From CAWUFC02 sp963921335 (GTDB lineage: Bacteria; Pseudomonadota; Gammaproteobacteria; Pseudomonadales; Halieaceae): 64,000 bases of DNA. Position 1 is the first letter of the stretch; each line of letters begins with the position of its first letter. Below are positions 39,017 to 49,377 of the stretch, piece after piece. The stretch covers positions 1,116,001-1,180,000 of the forward strand of contig CAWUFC020000002.1 of the NCBI GenBank assembly GCA_963921335.3, in the 5' to 3' direction. The notes beneath the pieces were generated by a model. The model was given only the letters and a program-made list of their open reading frames with translations. It was not told where the DNA came from and did no database searches. The position numbers and the translations under genes were made by a program.

Positions 39017-39840
39017 CAGCCGGGCCAGCGTCCGCCGCTGACCCGATCCTGCCCGCCGAGATCCTGCCTGGTCTGCACCGCACCAAAACCAGCGCTCTCC
39101 AGCAAACTGCGCACAGCGCGCCCCTGATTCCAACCGTGCTCAAGCAATAATACGCCGCCGGGCTCGAGATACGTCGGCGCGCGCTCGACGATAATACGAA
39201 TATCATCCAGCCCATCTTCACCGGAGACCAGCGCCTGCAGTGGTTCAAACTGCACACCATCACCCTGCAAATGTGGGTCTTCAGCGGCCACATAAGGCGG
39301 ATTGGATATCAACAGGGAAAAACGCTGGCTCCCTATCGCTTCAAACCAGTGTGATACCACACATGCGACTTTAAGGCCTAGAGCCATGGCATTCGCTTGA
39401 GCGACAGACAGCGCGGATTCACTGCGATCCAGGGCAGTGACCTGCCAACTGGGGCGCTCCTTTGACAACGCAAGGGCAATGGCGCCGCTACCCGTGCCAA
39501 GATCCAGCACTGCGGCCTGCTCGGGCATTGGCAGCTCCAGCGCCCATTCCACCAGGACTTCAGTATCTGCCCGAGGCACCAGCGTGTCTGCGGTGACCCG
39601 CAAGGGCAGCGACCAGAACTCCTGTTCACCGAGAATATAGGCGACGGGCTCACCGGCTTGGCGCCGCTGCAACAATGCAATGTATTGCTGAGTTGTATCA
39701 GCGCCCACCTCCGCTTCGGGATAGGCAAACAGCCAGCCTCGCGATTTACCCAGGCAGTGTGCCAGCAGTAGTTCTTTGTCGAGGCGCTCGACCTGTGTCG
39801 GTTTGGTCTGTTGCTGTAACAGCTCTGCAACCGTCTGCAT
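39016..39840 (-). CDS. prmC: Peptide chain release factor glutamine methyltransferase
   Basis: A 274-residue SAM-dependent methyltransferase that methylates the GGQ glutamine of RF1 and RF2. The SAM motif is VLDLGTGSGAIALAL and the substrate motif is SNPPY. The start overlaps the prfA stop by a single base, the classic hemA-prfA-prmC operon. Confidence 0.95.
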   Translation of the reverse strand: MQTVAELLQQQTKPTQVERLDKELLLAHCLGKSRGWLFAYPEAEVGADTTQQYIALLQRRQAGEPVAYILGEQEFWSLPLRVTADTLVPRADTEVLVEWALELPMPEQAAVLDLGTGSGAIALALSKERPSWQVTALDRSESALSVAQANAMALGLKVACVVSHWFEAIGSQRFSLLISNPPYVAAEDPHLQGDGVQFEPLQALVSGEDGLDDIRIIVERAPTYLEPGGVLLLEHGWNQGRAVRSLLESAGFGAVQTRQDLGGQDRVSGGRWPG

Positions 39841-40928
39841 CAGTTCTCGTCGGCCAGCGCTGCCAGCTGATCAGCCTGATGTTCCTGGCGCAGGGGCTCA
39901 ACAACAGCGCCCAACTCACCTTCCATCACCTCCGCGAGTTTATACAGCGTCAAGTTAATGCGGTGGTCGGTGATACGCCCCTGGGGGAAGTTGTAGGTTC
40001 TTATGCGATCGCTGCGATCGCCGGTACCCACCAGGTTGCGACGTTCTTCCGCCTGCTCTGCAGCCTGCTTGTCCTGGGCGCCGGACAATAGCTTGGCCTG
40101 CAACAGTGACATGGCACGGGCCTTATTCTTGTGCTGCGAGCGCTCATCCTGACATTCCACCACGATACCGGAAGGCAGATGGGTAATGCGCACAGCAGAA
40201 TCGGTTTTATTGACGTGCTGGCCACCCGCACCTGAGGCCCGAAAGGTATCAATGCGCAAATCAGCTTTATTGATCTCAATATCGTCGACTTCGTCTGCCT
40301 CGGGCAAGACCGCCACGGTACAGGCGGAGGTGTGGATACGCCCCTGGGATTCTGTTTCCGGCACCCGCTGCACGCGATGTGCACCGGATTCAAATTTGAG
40401 GTGCGCGTAAACATCCTGACCGGCCACCCGGGTGATGATCTCTTTGTAACCCCCATGCTCGCCGGGGCGTTCACTGATCACTTCGATCTGCCAACGCTGG
40501 CTCTCCGCATAGCGGGAATACATACGAAACAGGTCGCCGGAAAAAATAGCCGCCTCGTCGCCGCCGGTACCGGCTCGGATCTCAAGAAAGACGTTATTGG
40601 CGTCGTTGGGATCCCGTGGCAACAGCAATTTCTGCAGTTCAATCTCGAGCTCTTCCTGCTCGGCCTGGCCGCTGCTGAGCTCTTCCTCGGCCAGCTCTTT
40701 CAATTCCGCATCATCTTCTTCCAGCATGGTTCGCGCCTCAGACAGATCTGCCTGCACCTGGCGATAGCGCTCGTAACAACGCACCACGGTTTCCAGCTCG
40801 GAGTATTCCCGCGACAGCTCACGATAGCGGTTCTGGTCATTGATAATGTCACTGTCACTGAGCAGCGCCCCGACTTCCTCGTAGCGATCGCTCAATGTAT
40901 CCAGCTTGCCTAACAGTGATTCTTTCAT
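39840..40928 (-). CDS. prfA: Peptide chain release factor 1
   Basis: A 362-residue RF1 that reads UAA and UAG stop codons. The GGQ motif is in [15 protein letters not shown] and the coil region starts at [10 protein letters not shown]. The length is normal. It lies 15 bp after hemA. Confidence 0.97.
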   Translation of the reverse strand: MKESLLGKLDTLSDRYEEVGALLSDSDIINDQNRYRELSREYSELETVVRCYERYRQVQADLSEARTMLEEDDAELKELAEEELSSGQAEQEELEIELQKLLLPRDPNDANNVFLEIRAGTGGDEAAIFSGDLFRMYSRYAESQRWQIEVISERPGEHGGYKEIITRVAGQDVYAHLKFESGAHRVQRVPETESQGRIHTSACTVAVLPEADEVDDIEINKADLRIDTFRASGAGGQHVNKTDSAVRITHLPSGIVVECQDERSQHKNKARAMSLLQAKLLSGAQDKQAAEQAEERRNLVGTGDRSDRIRTYNFPQGRITDHRINLTLYKLAEVMEGELGAVVEPLRQEHQADQLAALADEN

Positions 40929-40943
40929 GGCCTTCCGTTGTCT

Positions 40944-42215
40944 TTAGTCTGCCTGGTCCAGCCCAAGCAGGCGCCGGGCCGCGGCCAGAATATCATTCTC
41001 GCCCTCGGCACTGGCTCGCTTCATTTCTGCGGTTGGAGTGTGCATTAACTTGTTTGTCAGGTTGCGCCCAAGCGCTTCGATCACCTGTTCCGGCGACTCT
41101 CCGCGGGACAGGGCGCGCAGGGCGCGATCAACTTCGCCATCGCGGGTTGCTTCAGCATTGGCACGCAGGGCTTTCACTGAATCCACTGCCCTCAGTGCTC
41201 GCTGTTCACGAGCAAACTCAGCGACCCCGGCATCGACGATTTCGTCGGCTTTGCGGGCTTCGTCCTGACGCGAACGCAGGTTCTCATCGACGATATCGCG
41301 CAAGTCATCAATGCTGTAGAGGTAAACATCGCTGAGCTCGCCAACCTGGGGTTCAATATCACGCGGCACTGCGATATCAATCATCAGCATGGGCCGATGC
41401 TTGCGCAGCCTGAGCGCGCGCTCTACCGCGCCTTTGCCCAGTATCGGCAACTGGCTGGCGGTCGAGGTGATCACGATATCTGTCTCTGGCAACTGATCGG
41501 GAATATCCGCAAGCAACACCGCCTCCGCGCCGAAGCGCTCCGCCAGGTCACTGGCTCGACCCAGGGTACGGTTGGCCACCACCACACTGCCAATGCCGTT
41601 ATCCACCAGATGCCTGGCTGCCAGCTCAATGGTTTCACCAGCCCCGACCAGCAAGGCGCGGGTATCCCTGAAATCGCTGAAAATCCGCCCGGCCAGATCC
41701 ACCGCAGCGTAGGCCACCGAGACGGGATTCTCGCCAATAGCCGTGTCAGTACGGACGCGCTTGGCCACAGTAAGCACGCTTCTGAAGACTCGACCGAGTC
41801 CAGCACCAACGGTTTCGGCTTCCTGCGCTACTGCTAATGCCGATTTCATCTGGCCAAGGATTTGCGGTTCACCCAGGACCATGGAATCCAGGCCGCTCGC
41901 CACTTTGATCATGTGGCGCAGAGCACCCTCACCGTCGTGTATATAGCAACTGGGTGCCAGATCCTGTTCCGCTATACCGTGGTAGTTCGCCAACCAGGAC
42001 AGCGCCAGCTGTTGACCACTGGCGTGGGGATCATCCGGCGCTTCGAAGAACAATTCTGTACGATTGCAGGTGGACAAAATCACGACTTCTTCCAGCCCCG
42101 CTTCAGCGCACGCGCGCCGATGTGCCTCCACCAGTTGCTCCGGCGCAAAGGCCACCTGCTCGCGCAAGTCGAGTATGGCTGAGTTGTGGTTGATGCCCAA
42201 AGCCGTAAGGCCCAT
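40944..42215 (-). CDS. hemA: Glutamyl-tRNA reductase
   Basis: A 423-residue enzyme that reduces glutamyl-tRNA to glutamate semialdehyde, the first step of tetrapyrrole synthesis by the C5 route. The catalytic cysteine is C50 in LSTCNRTE; the NADPH domain has [14 protein letters not shown]. It is the first gene of the hemA-prfA-prmC-moeB operon and is divergent from the TPR lipoprotein gene. Confidence 0.96.
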   Translation of the reverse strand: MGLTALGINHNSAILDLREQVAFAPEQLVEAHRRACAEAGLEEVVILSTCNRTELFFEAPDDPHASGQQLALSWLANYHGIAEQDLAPSCYIHDGEGALRHMIKVASGLDSMVLGEPQILGQMKSALAVAQEAETVGAGLGRVFRSVLTVAKRVRTDTAIGENPVSVAYAAVDLAGRIFSDFRDTRALLVGAGETIELAARHLVDNGIGSVVVANRTLGRASDLAERFGAEAVLLADIPDQLPETDIVITSTASQLPILGKGAVERALRLRKHRPMLMIDIAVPRDIEPQVGELSDVYLYSIDDLRDIVDENLRSRQDEARKADEIVDAGVAEFAREQRALRAVDSVKALRANAEATRDGEVDRALRALSRGESPEQVIEALGRNLTNKLMHTPTAEMKRASAEGENDILAAARRLLGLDQAD

Positions 42216-42364
42216 AGTGCCCGCCGCGAAATAAACTAAAGGTACCGAAACCCAAATCCCGGTACCAGCCGGAAAAAGGCCGCGATTTTAACAAGTTACG
42301 TGCGCGAATGCAGTGCTGGCGAGCGGCTGTAGGCGAATACCCCCAGCTGTGTCATTATGACCTG

Positions 42365-44116
42365 ATGCATAAGTTCCTGACGACGTTAATGGCGCTGTTG
42401 TGGTTGAGCGCCTGCGCTACGCCGCCACCACAACCTGACGCCGAAGTATCCAGCACGACCGAAGAAGCGGTGGTCGAGCCAGATCCAGCCCCTGAGCCCG
42501 AGCCAGCACCCCCGCCACAACGGGCCTTTCCCGAGGATAGCTTCTACCAACTGCTGGTAGCGGAGTTTGCCCTGCGCCGTCAGGACTATGACACTGCGCT
42601 GACGAACTATATGGAGCAGGCACCGCAGCTTCGCGATCGCGGCGTTAGTGCCCACACCTCGCGGCTGGCCCAGTACCTCAAAAAAGATGACGCTGCGATA
42701 GAAGCATCCACACTCTGGGTAGAGGTAGAACCCGACAACCTGGAAGCCCGTCTCAGCCTCGCCAATTTGCTGGCACGCCAGGGCCGCGGACAGGAAGCCC
42801 TGCCGCACATGGCTGTCATTGTCCGCGCCGGCGGTGTTGCCAACTTCACCGCCCTGGCCAATGGCTTCAGCCAACTCGACCCCACCGCACAAGGCGAGCT
42901 CCTGGCCGACGTTGACGCGCTGCACCGGGAATACCCGGCAAACAGCCAGCTGCTGATTTGCAAAGCCCTGATGCTGGAATCTATGGGTCAAACCCGAGCG
43001 GCACTGGACGCCCTGCAACTGGTTTTTAAGCACAACCCCGACCAGCTCCAGGCCATTGTGCTGGAAGCAAAGCTACAACAGGATCTGGGGCAGGTTGAAG
43101 GGGTTTACCAGCGCATCGAGGATATTCTGCGTGAACAGCCAGGTAACAGCCGCTTGCGCATGCAGTATGCACGCCTGCTCACTCGAACCGATATAGCCGC
43201 GGCTCGCCGACAGTTTCAGATGCTGCTGGACGATTCCCCAAACGATCCCGAGATTCTTTTTTCCCTGGCACTCATTCAGCGTGAAATGGGCGACCTGGCG
43301 GTGGCCCGCGACAAGCTGGAAAAACTGGTCGGGATCGGGGAGCGCAAAGACGAGGCCCATTACTACCTGGGGCGTATTGCAGAACAGGAACAACGCTGGG
43401 AAGACGCGTTAATGCATTACATGCAGGTAAAACCGGGCCGCGACTTTGTAAACGCCGCGCGACGCCTGTCCAATATTTTGCTGCTCGCCGGGCGCCGTCA
43501 GGAGCACGCGCGCTATTTCGAGCAATTGCGTCAGCGCATCCCTTCTCTGAAACTGCAGCTGTATGCGGTTGAAGTTGAAAGCCTGAATCGGCAGCAGCTC
43601 CAGAACGAAACGGTCGCCGTACTGGACAAGGCACTGGTGGATTTCCCCGCCGACACCAGCCTGCAATACATGCGCGCCATGGCTTATGAAAAGCTGGGCG
43701 ATATCGGCGCCATGGAGAGAGACCTGCGCGACATTCTCACCCGCGAGCCGGACAACGCCACGGTGTTGAACGCCCTGGGGTATACCCTGGCCAATCGCAC
43801 CGAACGCTACCAGGAAGCCGAGCAGCTGATACTGCAGGCATTGGAGCTGGATCCCAATGAGCCGGCCATCCTCGACAGCTATGGCTGGGTGCGCTTTCAC
43901 CTGGGTGACTATCAGACGGCTCTGGATTACCTGCGACGCGCCTATCAGGCGTTTCCCGACCCGGAAGTCGCCGCACACCTCGGAGAAGTGTTGTGGGTCA
44001 TGGGCGAACAGGCAGATGCTCTTGCCATTTGGCAGAGCGCACTGCAAAAAGATCCTGACAGCGAGGTGGTTCTGGAAACCATGAACAGATTGGGCGCCGA
44101 GGCGACTGAGCCGTGA
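42365..44116 (+). CDS. TPR-repeat outer-membrane lipoprotein
   Basis: A 583-residue lipoprotein: a signal sequence with lipobox LSAC (lipidated Cys ~18), a proline/glutamate linker (~20-55), then many tetratricopeptide repeats to the end (for example NALGYTLANRTERYQEAEQLI). Proteins of this kind stand before lolB in Pseudomonas and relatives and probably scaffold envelope complexes; no firm role is known. I chose ATG at 42365 because the signal peptide starts there. The stop overlaps lolB by 4 bp. Confidence 0.85.
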   Translation: MHKFLTTLMALLWLSACATPPPQPDAEVSSTTEEAVVEPDPAPEPEPAPPPQRAFPEDSFYQLLVAEFALRRQDYDTALTNYMEQAPQLRDRGVSAHTSRLAQYLKKDDAAIEASTLWVEVEPDNLEARLSLANLLARQGRGQEALPHMAVIVRAGGVANFTALANGFSQLDPTAQGELLADVDALHREYPANSQLLICKALMLESMGQTRAALDALQLVFKHNPDQLQAIVLEAKLQQDLGQVEGVYQRIEDILREQPGNSRLRMQYARLLTRTDIAAARRQFQMLLDDSPNDPEILFSLALIQREMGDLAVARDKLEKLVGIGERKDEAHYYLGRIAEQEQRWEDALMHYMQVKPGRDFVNAARRLSNILLLAGRRQEHARYFEQLRQRIPSLKLQLYAVEVESLNRQQLQNETVAVLDKALVDFPADTSLQYMRAMAYEKLGDIGAMERDLRDILTREPDNATVLNALGYTLANRTERYQEAEQLILQALELDPNEPAILDSYGWVRFHLGDYQTALDYLRRAYQAFPDPEVAAHLGEVLWVMGEQADALAIWQSALQKDPDSEVVLETMNRLGAEATEP

Positions 44117-44700
44117 ACAGCTCGCTGCGCGCCCTGCTCTTTCCGGCGCTGCTAGTGATCTCCGCCTGTGCCAGCAATCCCCAGCCCGCTATACCCACAG
44201 ACCTGGCCGCCAATCAACAGGCACTGGCTGCACTGCAACAATGGACTGTGCGCGGGCGAGCGGCCCTGACCCTGGACGGACGCGCCGAACAACTGGGGTT
44301 TTACTGGCAACAGAACCGCGAGCTGGCAACCCTGACTCTGAGCGGACCCATCGGCTGGGGCCGCTACCAACTCGCCTACAATCTCGACAGCGGAGAAACT
44401 CGACTGACCGAAGGCTTTGATAAGCTCGACGACGCTGAACGTCAGGCCATAGCCAATCGTTTACAAACGCTGCCCATGGCGCAACTGTCTGACTGGCTGC
44501 TGGGCTTGTGCACAGATTGCGGCCCCGACCAGACCAGTTACGACGCAACGGGGATGGTGAAAAGCTACCAAAACGATCGCTGGCAGGTCAGCTATACCGC
44601 ATTCCAGAACGCGAACGCGCTGACCCTGCCTCGCCGCCTCAGTTTCAGTGGACCACAGACTGAGGGCAAGCTGCTGTTAAAAGATTGGCAGCTGGATTGA
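44113..44700 (+). CDS. lolB: Outer membrane lipoprotein LolB
   Basis: A 195-residue lipoprotein with lipobox ISAC (Cys ~18) and the LolB beta-barrel fold (WTVRGRAALTLDGRAEQLGFYWQ starts it in family fashion). LolB receives lipoproteins from LolA and inserts them in the outer membrane. The start is GTG, coupled to the preceding gene. Next is ispE, the usual partner. Confidence 0.92.
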   Translation: MNSSLRALLFPALLVISACASNPQPAIPTDLAANQQALAALQQWTVRGRAALTLDGRAEQLGFYWQQNRELATLTLSGPIGWGRYQLAYNLDSGETRLTEGFDKLDDAERQAIANRLQTLPMAQLSDWLLGLCTDCGPDQTSYDATGMVKSYQNDRWQVSYTAFQNANALTLPRRLSFSGPQTEGKLLLKDWQLD

Positions 44701-44705
44701 CGGCC

Positions 44706-45539
44706 ATGCGCCTGCGCTTACCAGCCCCAGCCAAGCTCAACCTGTTCCTGCACATTACTGGGCAGCGCGAGGATGGCTACCACGAGCTGCAAACGCTATT
44801 TCAGCTGCTGAATTACGGCGACTGGCTGACGCTGGAAAGCCGGCCCGAGGGCGATATTGAGGTCAGCTGCCCGGGGCTAGACATCCCTGCACAGGATAAT
44901 CTGGTTTACCGTGCAGCCAACGCACTGCAAATCGCGACTGATAAGCCAGTGGGCTGCCGGATCGCCATAGAAAAACATCTGCCCGCTGGTGGCGGTCTTG
45001 GCGGAGGCAGCTCCAATGCAGCCACGATCCTGCTGGGCCTGAACACACTCTGGGAGTTGGGCCTGGACAGCTCCCAGTTGTGTGAGATCGGCCTGCAACT
45101 GGGGGCAGATGTCCCGGTTTTTATCCGCGGTCATTCCGCCTGGGCTGAAGGTGTTGGCGAACGACTGACCGAGGTAGACCTGCCTGAACAGCATTTTGCC
45201 GTGATCGCCCCGAACTGCGCGGTCTCCACGGCAGAAGTTTTTTCTCACCGGGAATTGACACGGAACACACCAGCAACGACAATAGCCGCCTTTTTTGAGG
45301 GGGGGTGTGTAAACGACTGCGAGAACGTGGTCAGAGCACTGTATCCCGAAGTAGATAAAGCGTTGATTTGGCTGAATAATTTTGGCCAGGCCCGAATGAC
45401 GGGCACAGGCGCTTGCGTGTTTATTGCGGTGGAAGAAAAGGCAGAAGCGCAGGCGGTGATTGCGCAGAAACCGGCCCAGTGGCAGGGTTTTGTAGCAAAG
45501 GGCATAAATAGTTCTCCAGTGCTGGGTGCGTTGGAGTAG
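44706..45539 (+). CDS. ispE: 4-diphosphocytidyl-2-C-methyl-D-erythritol kinase
   Basis: A 277-residue GHMP kinase of the MEP isoprenoid pathway. It starts with PAPAKLNLFLH, holds the ATP loop LPAGGGLGGGSSNAA, and ends with the RMTGTGACVF motif. The ATG at 44706 lies 6 bp after lolB. It is followed directly by tRNA-Gln. Confidence 0.95.
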   Translation: MRLRLPAPAKLNLFLHITGQREDGYHELQTLFQLLNYGDWLTLESRPEGDIEVSCPGLDIPAQDNLVYRAANALQIATDKPVGCRIAIEKHLPAGGGLGGGSSNAATILLGLNTLWELGLDSSQLCEIGLQLGADVPVFIRGHSAWAEGVGERLTEVDLPEQHFAVIAPNCAVSTAEVFSHRELTRNTPATTIAAFFEGGCVNDCENVVRALYPEVDKALIWLNNFGQARMTGTGACVFIAVEEKAEAQAVIAQKPAQWQGFVAKGINSSPVLGALE

Positions 45540-45555
45540 TCCACCAAAGAATTAC

Positions 45556-45630
45556 TGGGGTGTCGCCAAGCGGCAAGGCACCGGGTTTTGATCCCGGCAT
45601 TCGCAGGTTCGAATCCTGTCACCCCAGCCA
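45556..45630 (+). tRNA. tRNA-Gln (TTG)
   Basis: A 75-base tRNA with acceptor arms TGGGGTG/CACCCCA, an anticodon stem CCGGG/CCCGG around loop TTTTGAT (anticodon TTG), the T-arm GGTTCGAATCC, and an encoded CCA end. It lies 16 bp after ispE and 34 bp before prs, an arrangement conserved in Pseudomonas-like bacteria, and is likely processed from the ispE-prs transcript. Confidence 0.97.
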
Positions 45631-45663
45631 TATATTCGCCCGTAGCTGCAAAAGGAAAAGACA

Positions 45664-46611
45664 GTGTCTGCAAAAATGATGGTGTTCACCGGCAACGCTA
45701 ACCCGGCGTTGGCCCAGAAAGTCGCCAGCAGGCTGCATATTCCACTCGGCAACGCCGACGTCAGCAAGTTCAGTGACGGCGAAGTGGCGGTTGAGATTAA
45801 CGAGAACGTACGCGGTAAAGATGTTTTTGTTCTGCAATCGACCTGCGCACCCACCAACGACAATCTGATGGAACTGATTGTCATGATCGACGCCCTGCGC
45901 CGGGCATCGGCCACAAGAATCACCGCAGTCGTGCCCTACTTCGGCTACTCGCGCCAGGATCGCCGGGTGCGTTCCTCGAGGGTACCCATCAGCGCCAAGG
46001 TGGTGGCAGATATGATGGTGGGTGTGGGTGTCGACCGGGTACTGACGGTCGACCTGCACGCAGAACAGATTCAGGGCTTTTTTGCCTGCCCGGTGGACAA
46101 TATTTATGCCTCACCGGTTTTGAACGACGACATTGAGCGCTGTCGCTATAGCGACTTGATGGTGGTATCGCCGGATATCGGCGGTGTGGTCAGGGCTCGC
46201 GCCATCGCCAAGCAGTTGGACGACGCGGAACTGGCCATCATCGACAAGCGGCGCCCCCAGGCCAATGAGGCCCAGGTGATGAACATTATCGGTGACGTCA
46301 GTGGACGCACCTGCCTGTTGGTAGACGACATGGTCGATACCGCTGGCACGCTGTGTAAAGCAGCAGAGGCGCTGAAAGAAAACGGCGCCACCAAGGTGGT
46401 GGCCTACTGTACCCACGCGGTGCTGTCTGGCAAAGCCATCGACAATTTGAACAACTCCACCCTCGATGAGCTGGTGGTGACAGATACGATTCCTCTCAGC
46501 GAGGCAGCGCAACAGTGCGGAAATATTCGCCAGCTGACCATCGCCGACCTACTGGCCGAGTCCATGCGACGTGTGAGCAACGAGGAATCCATTAGCGCGC
46601 TGTTCGACTAA
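45664..46611 (+). CDS. prs: Ribose-phosphate pyrophosphokinase
   Basis: A 315-residue PRPP synthase making the precursor of purines, pyrimidines, histidine and NAD. The motifs [37 protein letters not shown] and the PRPP loop [13 protein letters not shown] are intact. The GTG start at 45664 follows AAGGAAAAG; an in-frame ATG at 45676 is an alternative. Confidence 0.97.
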   Translation: MSAKMMVFTGNANPALAQKVASRLHIPLGNADVSKFSDGEVAVEINENVRGKDVFVLQSTCAPTNDNLMELIVMIDALRRASATRITAVVPYFGYSRQDRRVRSSRVPISAKVVADMMVGVGVDRVLTVDLHAEQIQGFFACPVDNIYASPVLNDDIERCRYSDLMVVSPDIGGVVRARAIAKQLDDAELAIIDKRRPQANEAQVMNIIGDVSGRTCLLVDDMVDTAGTLCKAAEALKENGATKVVAYCTHAVLSGKAIDNLNNSTLDELVVTDTIPLSEAAQQCGNIRQLTIADLLAESMRRVSNEESISALFD

Positions 46612-46687
46612 CCGAGCAGCGTTTTTTAAACCCATCTCGGGTAGCCGGTCGCAGGCCCCGTGATGAACATTCAAAGGAGCACAGACC

Positions 46688-47374
46688 ATGTCTGAAGCAT
46701 TTGAACTCAATGCCGAGGTACGGGACGACAAAGGGAAAGGTGCGAGCCGCCGCCTGCGTCGCCTGGCCGATCAAATCCCTGCCATCATTTACGGTGGCGA
46801 TAAGGAGCCCACGCCTCTGACCCTGATCCGCAAGGATCTGGAGCACGCGCTGGAAAACGAGGCCTTCTACTCTCACGTTCTGACCATTAATGTTGGCGGC
46901 AGTGCAGAGAAAGCCATTCTGAAAGACCTGCAACGCCACCCCGCAAAAGACCGCGTCATGCACGCTGACTTCATGCGTGTGAGCGACAACGTCAAGCTCA
47001 AGGTGAACGTACCGGTTCACTTCGTAAACGAAGACACCTGCGTTGGCGTTAAAATGGAAGGCGGCATGATCCAGCACCAGGCCACGGAAATCGAAGTTCT
47101 GTGTCTGCCGGCCGACATTCCCGAGTACATCGAAGTCGATATGCTGGAAGTGGCCGTGGGCCAGATCGTCCACCTGTCTGATATCACCCTGCCGAGCGGC
47201 GTTGAATCTACCGCGCTGAACCTGGGCGACGACCACGACCTGGCGATCGCCAGCGTACTGGCGCCGAAAGGTGGCAGTGACGAGGAAGAGGAAGCGGCTG
47301 AAGCAGCTGCTGAAGACGGCGCAGCCGCAGCGGATGGTTCCGCTGCTGAAGCCGAGGGCGGCGACGAGGAGTAA
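46688..47374 (+). CDS. rplY: 50S ribosomal protein L25/general stress protein Ctc
   Basis: A 228-residue long-form L25. The N-terminal 5S-RNA-binding domain begins NAEVRDDKGKGASRRLRR; the TL5 domain follows (~95-190); the C-terminus is an acidic alanine/glutamate tail. It binds 5S rRNA. AAAGGAGC precedes the start. The order prs-rplY-pth-ychF is conserved. Confidence 0.96.
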   Translation: MSEAFELNAEVRDDKGKGASRRLRRLADQIPAIIYGGDKEPTPLTLIRKDLEHALENEAFYSHVLTINVGGSAEKAILKDLQRHPAKDRVMHADFMRVSDNVKLKVNVPVHFVNEDTCVGVKMEGGMIQHQATEIEVLCLPADIPEYIEVDMLEVAVGQIVHLSDITLPSGVESTALNLGDDHDLAIASVLAPKGGSDEEEEAAEAAAEDGAAAADGSAAEAEGGDEE

Positions 47375-47404
47375 TCTCCTTACCGCGTACCTGAGGTACC
47401 TGCA

Positions 47405-47992
47405 TTGTCTGAGCCCATCAAGCTGATTGCTGGCCTGGGCAATCCCGGCGCGGAATACGCCGGGACCCGGCACAATGCAGGTGCCGACTTCGTTCATGAA
47501 CTGGCGCGCCAACAGGGCGCCAGTCTCACTCCCGAATCCAAATTTTTCGGCCTGACCGCTCGCGTTACTGTGGACGGCCATGACGTGCGCCTGCTGGTAC
47601 CCACCACGTTTATGAATCGCAGCGGGCAGGCCGTATCTGCGATGGCCAAGTTCTTCAAGATCGATACTGCCAATATCCTGGTGGCACACGACGAGCTCGA
47701 CTTTGAGCCAGGCGTGGCGCGCTTCAAAGATAGCGGCGGCCATGGCGGCCACAACGGTCTGCGTGATATCAGCAAGGCCTGTGGCGACAACTACTTGCGC
47801 CTGCGCCTCGGCATTGGCCACCCCGGCAATGCCCGGGATGTCAGTAACTATGTATTGAAACAGGCCTCACGCAGTGATCGCGACCTGATTGAAGCCAGCA
47901 TCGATGACAGTTTGCGCGCCCTCCCCCTGTTGATTGCGGGTGACTGGGGACGCGCTACCACACAATTACACAGCGCCAGCGCTGCCAGCTAA
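47405..47992 (+). CDS. pth: Peptidyl-tRNA hydrolase
   Basis: A 195-residue esterase that frees peptides from prematurely released peptidyl-tRNA. The family motifs [17 protein letters not shown] (containing the catalytic His), PTTFMNRSG and [12 protein letters not shown] are present. The start is TTG with GAGGT upstream. Confidence 0.96.
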   Translation: MSEPIKLIAGLGNPGAEYAGTRHNAGADFVHELARQQGASLTPESKFFGLTARVTVDGHDVRLLVPTTFMNRSGQAVSAMAKFFKIDTANILVAHDELDFEPGVARFKDSGGHGGHNGLRDISKACGDNYLRLRLGIGHPGNARDVSNYVLKQASRSDRDLIEASIDDSLRALPLLIAGDWGRATTQLHSASAAS

Positions 47993-48002
47993 GGACTGAG
48001 TT

Positions 48003-49097
48003 ATGGGATTTAAATGCGGTATTGTCGGCCTGCCCAACGTGGGCAAATCGACACTCTTTAATGCACTGACCAAAGCCGGCATCGATGCGGAGAACTTTCC
48101 ATTCTGCACCATTGAGCCTAATGCCGGCGTGGTACCAGTACCTGACCCGCGCCAGAGCCAGATTTCGGCGATCGTAAAGCCGGAAAAAGAAATTGCGACG
48201 ACCATGGAGTTTGTCGACATCGCCGGGCTGGTGGAAGGTGCCTCCAAGGGTGAGGGACTGGGCAACCAGTTTCTGGCCAATATTCGCGAGACCGACGCCA
48301 TCGCCCACGTAGTGCGCTGCTTTGAAGACGACAACGTCATTCACGTGGACAACAAGATCGACCCCTCCCATGATGCAGAAGTCATCAACACTGAGCTGGC
48401 TCTGGCCGATTTGGAAAGCTGCGAAAAACAGCTACAGAAAGTGATACGCACTGCCAAAGGTGGCGACAAGGAAGCCATCGCCATCAAGGCCTTGTTGGAA
48501 GACAAACTGCTGCCCCAGCTAAATGAGGCAAAGCCAGTCCGCGGCCTGGACCTGAGCCCGGAAGAATGGGCATTGGTGAAAACCCTGCATCTGCTCACCG
48601 TGAAACCCACCATGTACATCGCCAATGTCGATGAAGACGGACTCGACGGCAATCCCCAGGTAGAGCAACTGCGCGCTATCGCCGAATCGGAAAACGCGAT
48701 CGTGGTGGTGATCTGCAACAAACTGGAAGCCGAGATTGCAGAGCTCGAGGATGAAGAAAGAGATGAATTCCTGGCCGATATGGGTCTCGAGGAAGCCGGC
48801 CTGGACCGCGTGATTCGCGCCGGCTACGACCTGCTGGGCCTGCACACCTACTTCACTGCCGGCCCCAAGGAAGTCAGGGCCTGGACCGTGCAAGTCGGCG
48901 CCACTGCGCCGGAAGCCGCCGGCGTCATTCACACCGACTTCCAGAAAGGCTTTATTCGCGCAGAAGTCGTCGGTTTCGATGATTTTATCGACAATAACGG
49001 CGAACAAGGCGCAAAAGATGCTGGGCGCTGGCGTCTTGAGGGCAAGGATTACATCGTTGCCGACGGTGACGTGATCCATTTCCGCTTCAACGTCTAG
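48003..49097 (+). CDS. ychF: Redox-regulated ATPase YchF
   Basis: A 364-residue Obg-type P-loop protein. The G1 motif is [10 protein letters not shown]3 is DIAGL, and the G4 position is the ATP-preferring NVDE rather than NKxD; a TGS domain ends the protein. YchF/OLA1 binds ATP and links to stress responses. It is the last gene of the long housekeeping part of the window. Confidence 0.96.
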   Translation: MGFKCGIVGLPNVGKSTLFNALTKAGIDAENFPFCTIEPNAGVVPVPDPRQSQISAIVKPEKEIATTMEFVDIAGLVEGASKGEGLGNQFLANIRETDAIAHVVRCFEDDNVIHVDNKIDPSHDAEVINTELALADLESCEKQLQKVIRTAKGGDKEAIAIKALLEDKLLPQLNEAKPVRGLDLSPEEWALVKTLHLLTVKPTMYIANVDEDGLDGNPQVEQLRAIAESENAIVVVICNKLEAEIAELEDEERDEFLADMGLEEAGLDRVIRAGYDLLGLHTYFTAGPKEVRAWTVQVGATAPEAAGVIHTDFQKGFIRAEVVGFDDFIDNNGEQGAKDAGRWRLEGKDYIVADGDVIHFRFNV

Positions 49098-49104
49098 CCT
49101 CCCA

Positions 49105-49154
49105 TCAAGGGGTCAGATAACTTGAAATTTGTTTCATGTTATCTGACCCCTTGA
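49105..49154. repeat. REP-like inverted repeat with GGGGTCAGA core
   Basis: Perfect 17-bp arms at 49105-49121 and 49138-49154 contain AAGGGGTCAGATAAC and its complement around a 16-nt loop. It lies 7 bp after ychF. GGGGTCAGA palindromes of this type are familiar as REP-like elements moved by IS200-like REP-associated transposases; no transposase is in the window. It could also end ychF transcription. Confidence 0.7.
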
Positions 49155-49263
49155 AAACTAAAACGTGAACTGGCGCACAGCCTGGTCAAATTCTGACCAA
49201 CTGTACATTGTCAGGCCCAAGAAGCAGGCATAGGATCAGTTCTGATGATAGGAAAATTGCGCC

Positions 49264-49291
49264 TTGATGGGTTTCAGTGGCCACCTATAAT
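49264..49291 (+). promoter_or_regulatory. Sigma-70 promoter of the surface-protein locus
   Basis: TTGATG (49264-49269) and TATAAT (49286-49291) with a 16-nt spacer lie 86 bases before the ATG at 49378. A perfect -10 and good spacing make this one of the better promoters in the window. Confidence 0.6.
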
Positions 49292-49377
49292 TAGGAAAGC
49301 AGACTTGCCAACTACATTCTGCTGAGGGATGCTTAAACCCTAGCATTAACTAACATCAATTCATCAGGACGCAGATC

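Noticed and set aside
46592..47821. 409-residue minus-strand frame opposite rplY and pth
   Set aside because: It is antisense to two well-defined conserved genes; its composition is that of a shadow frame.
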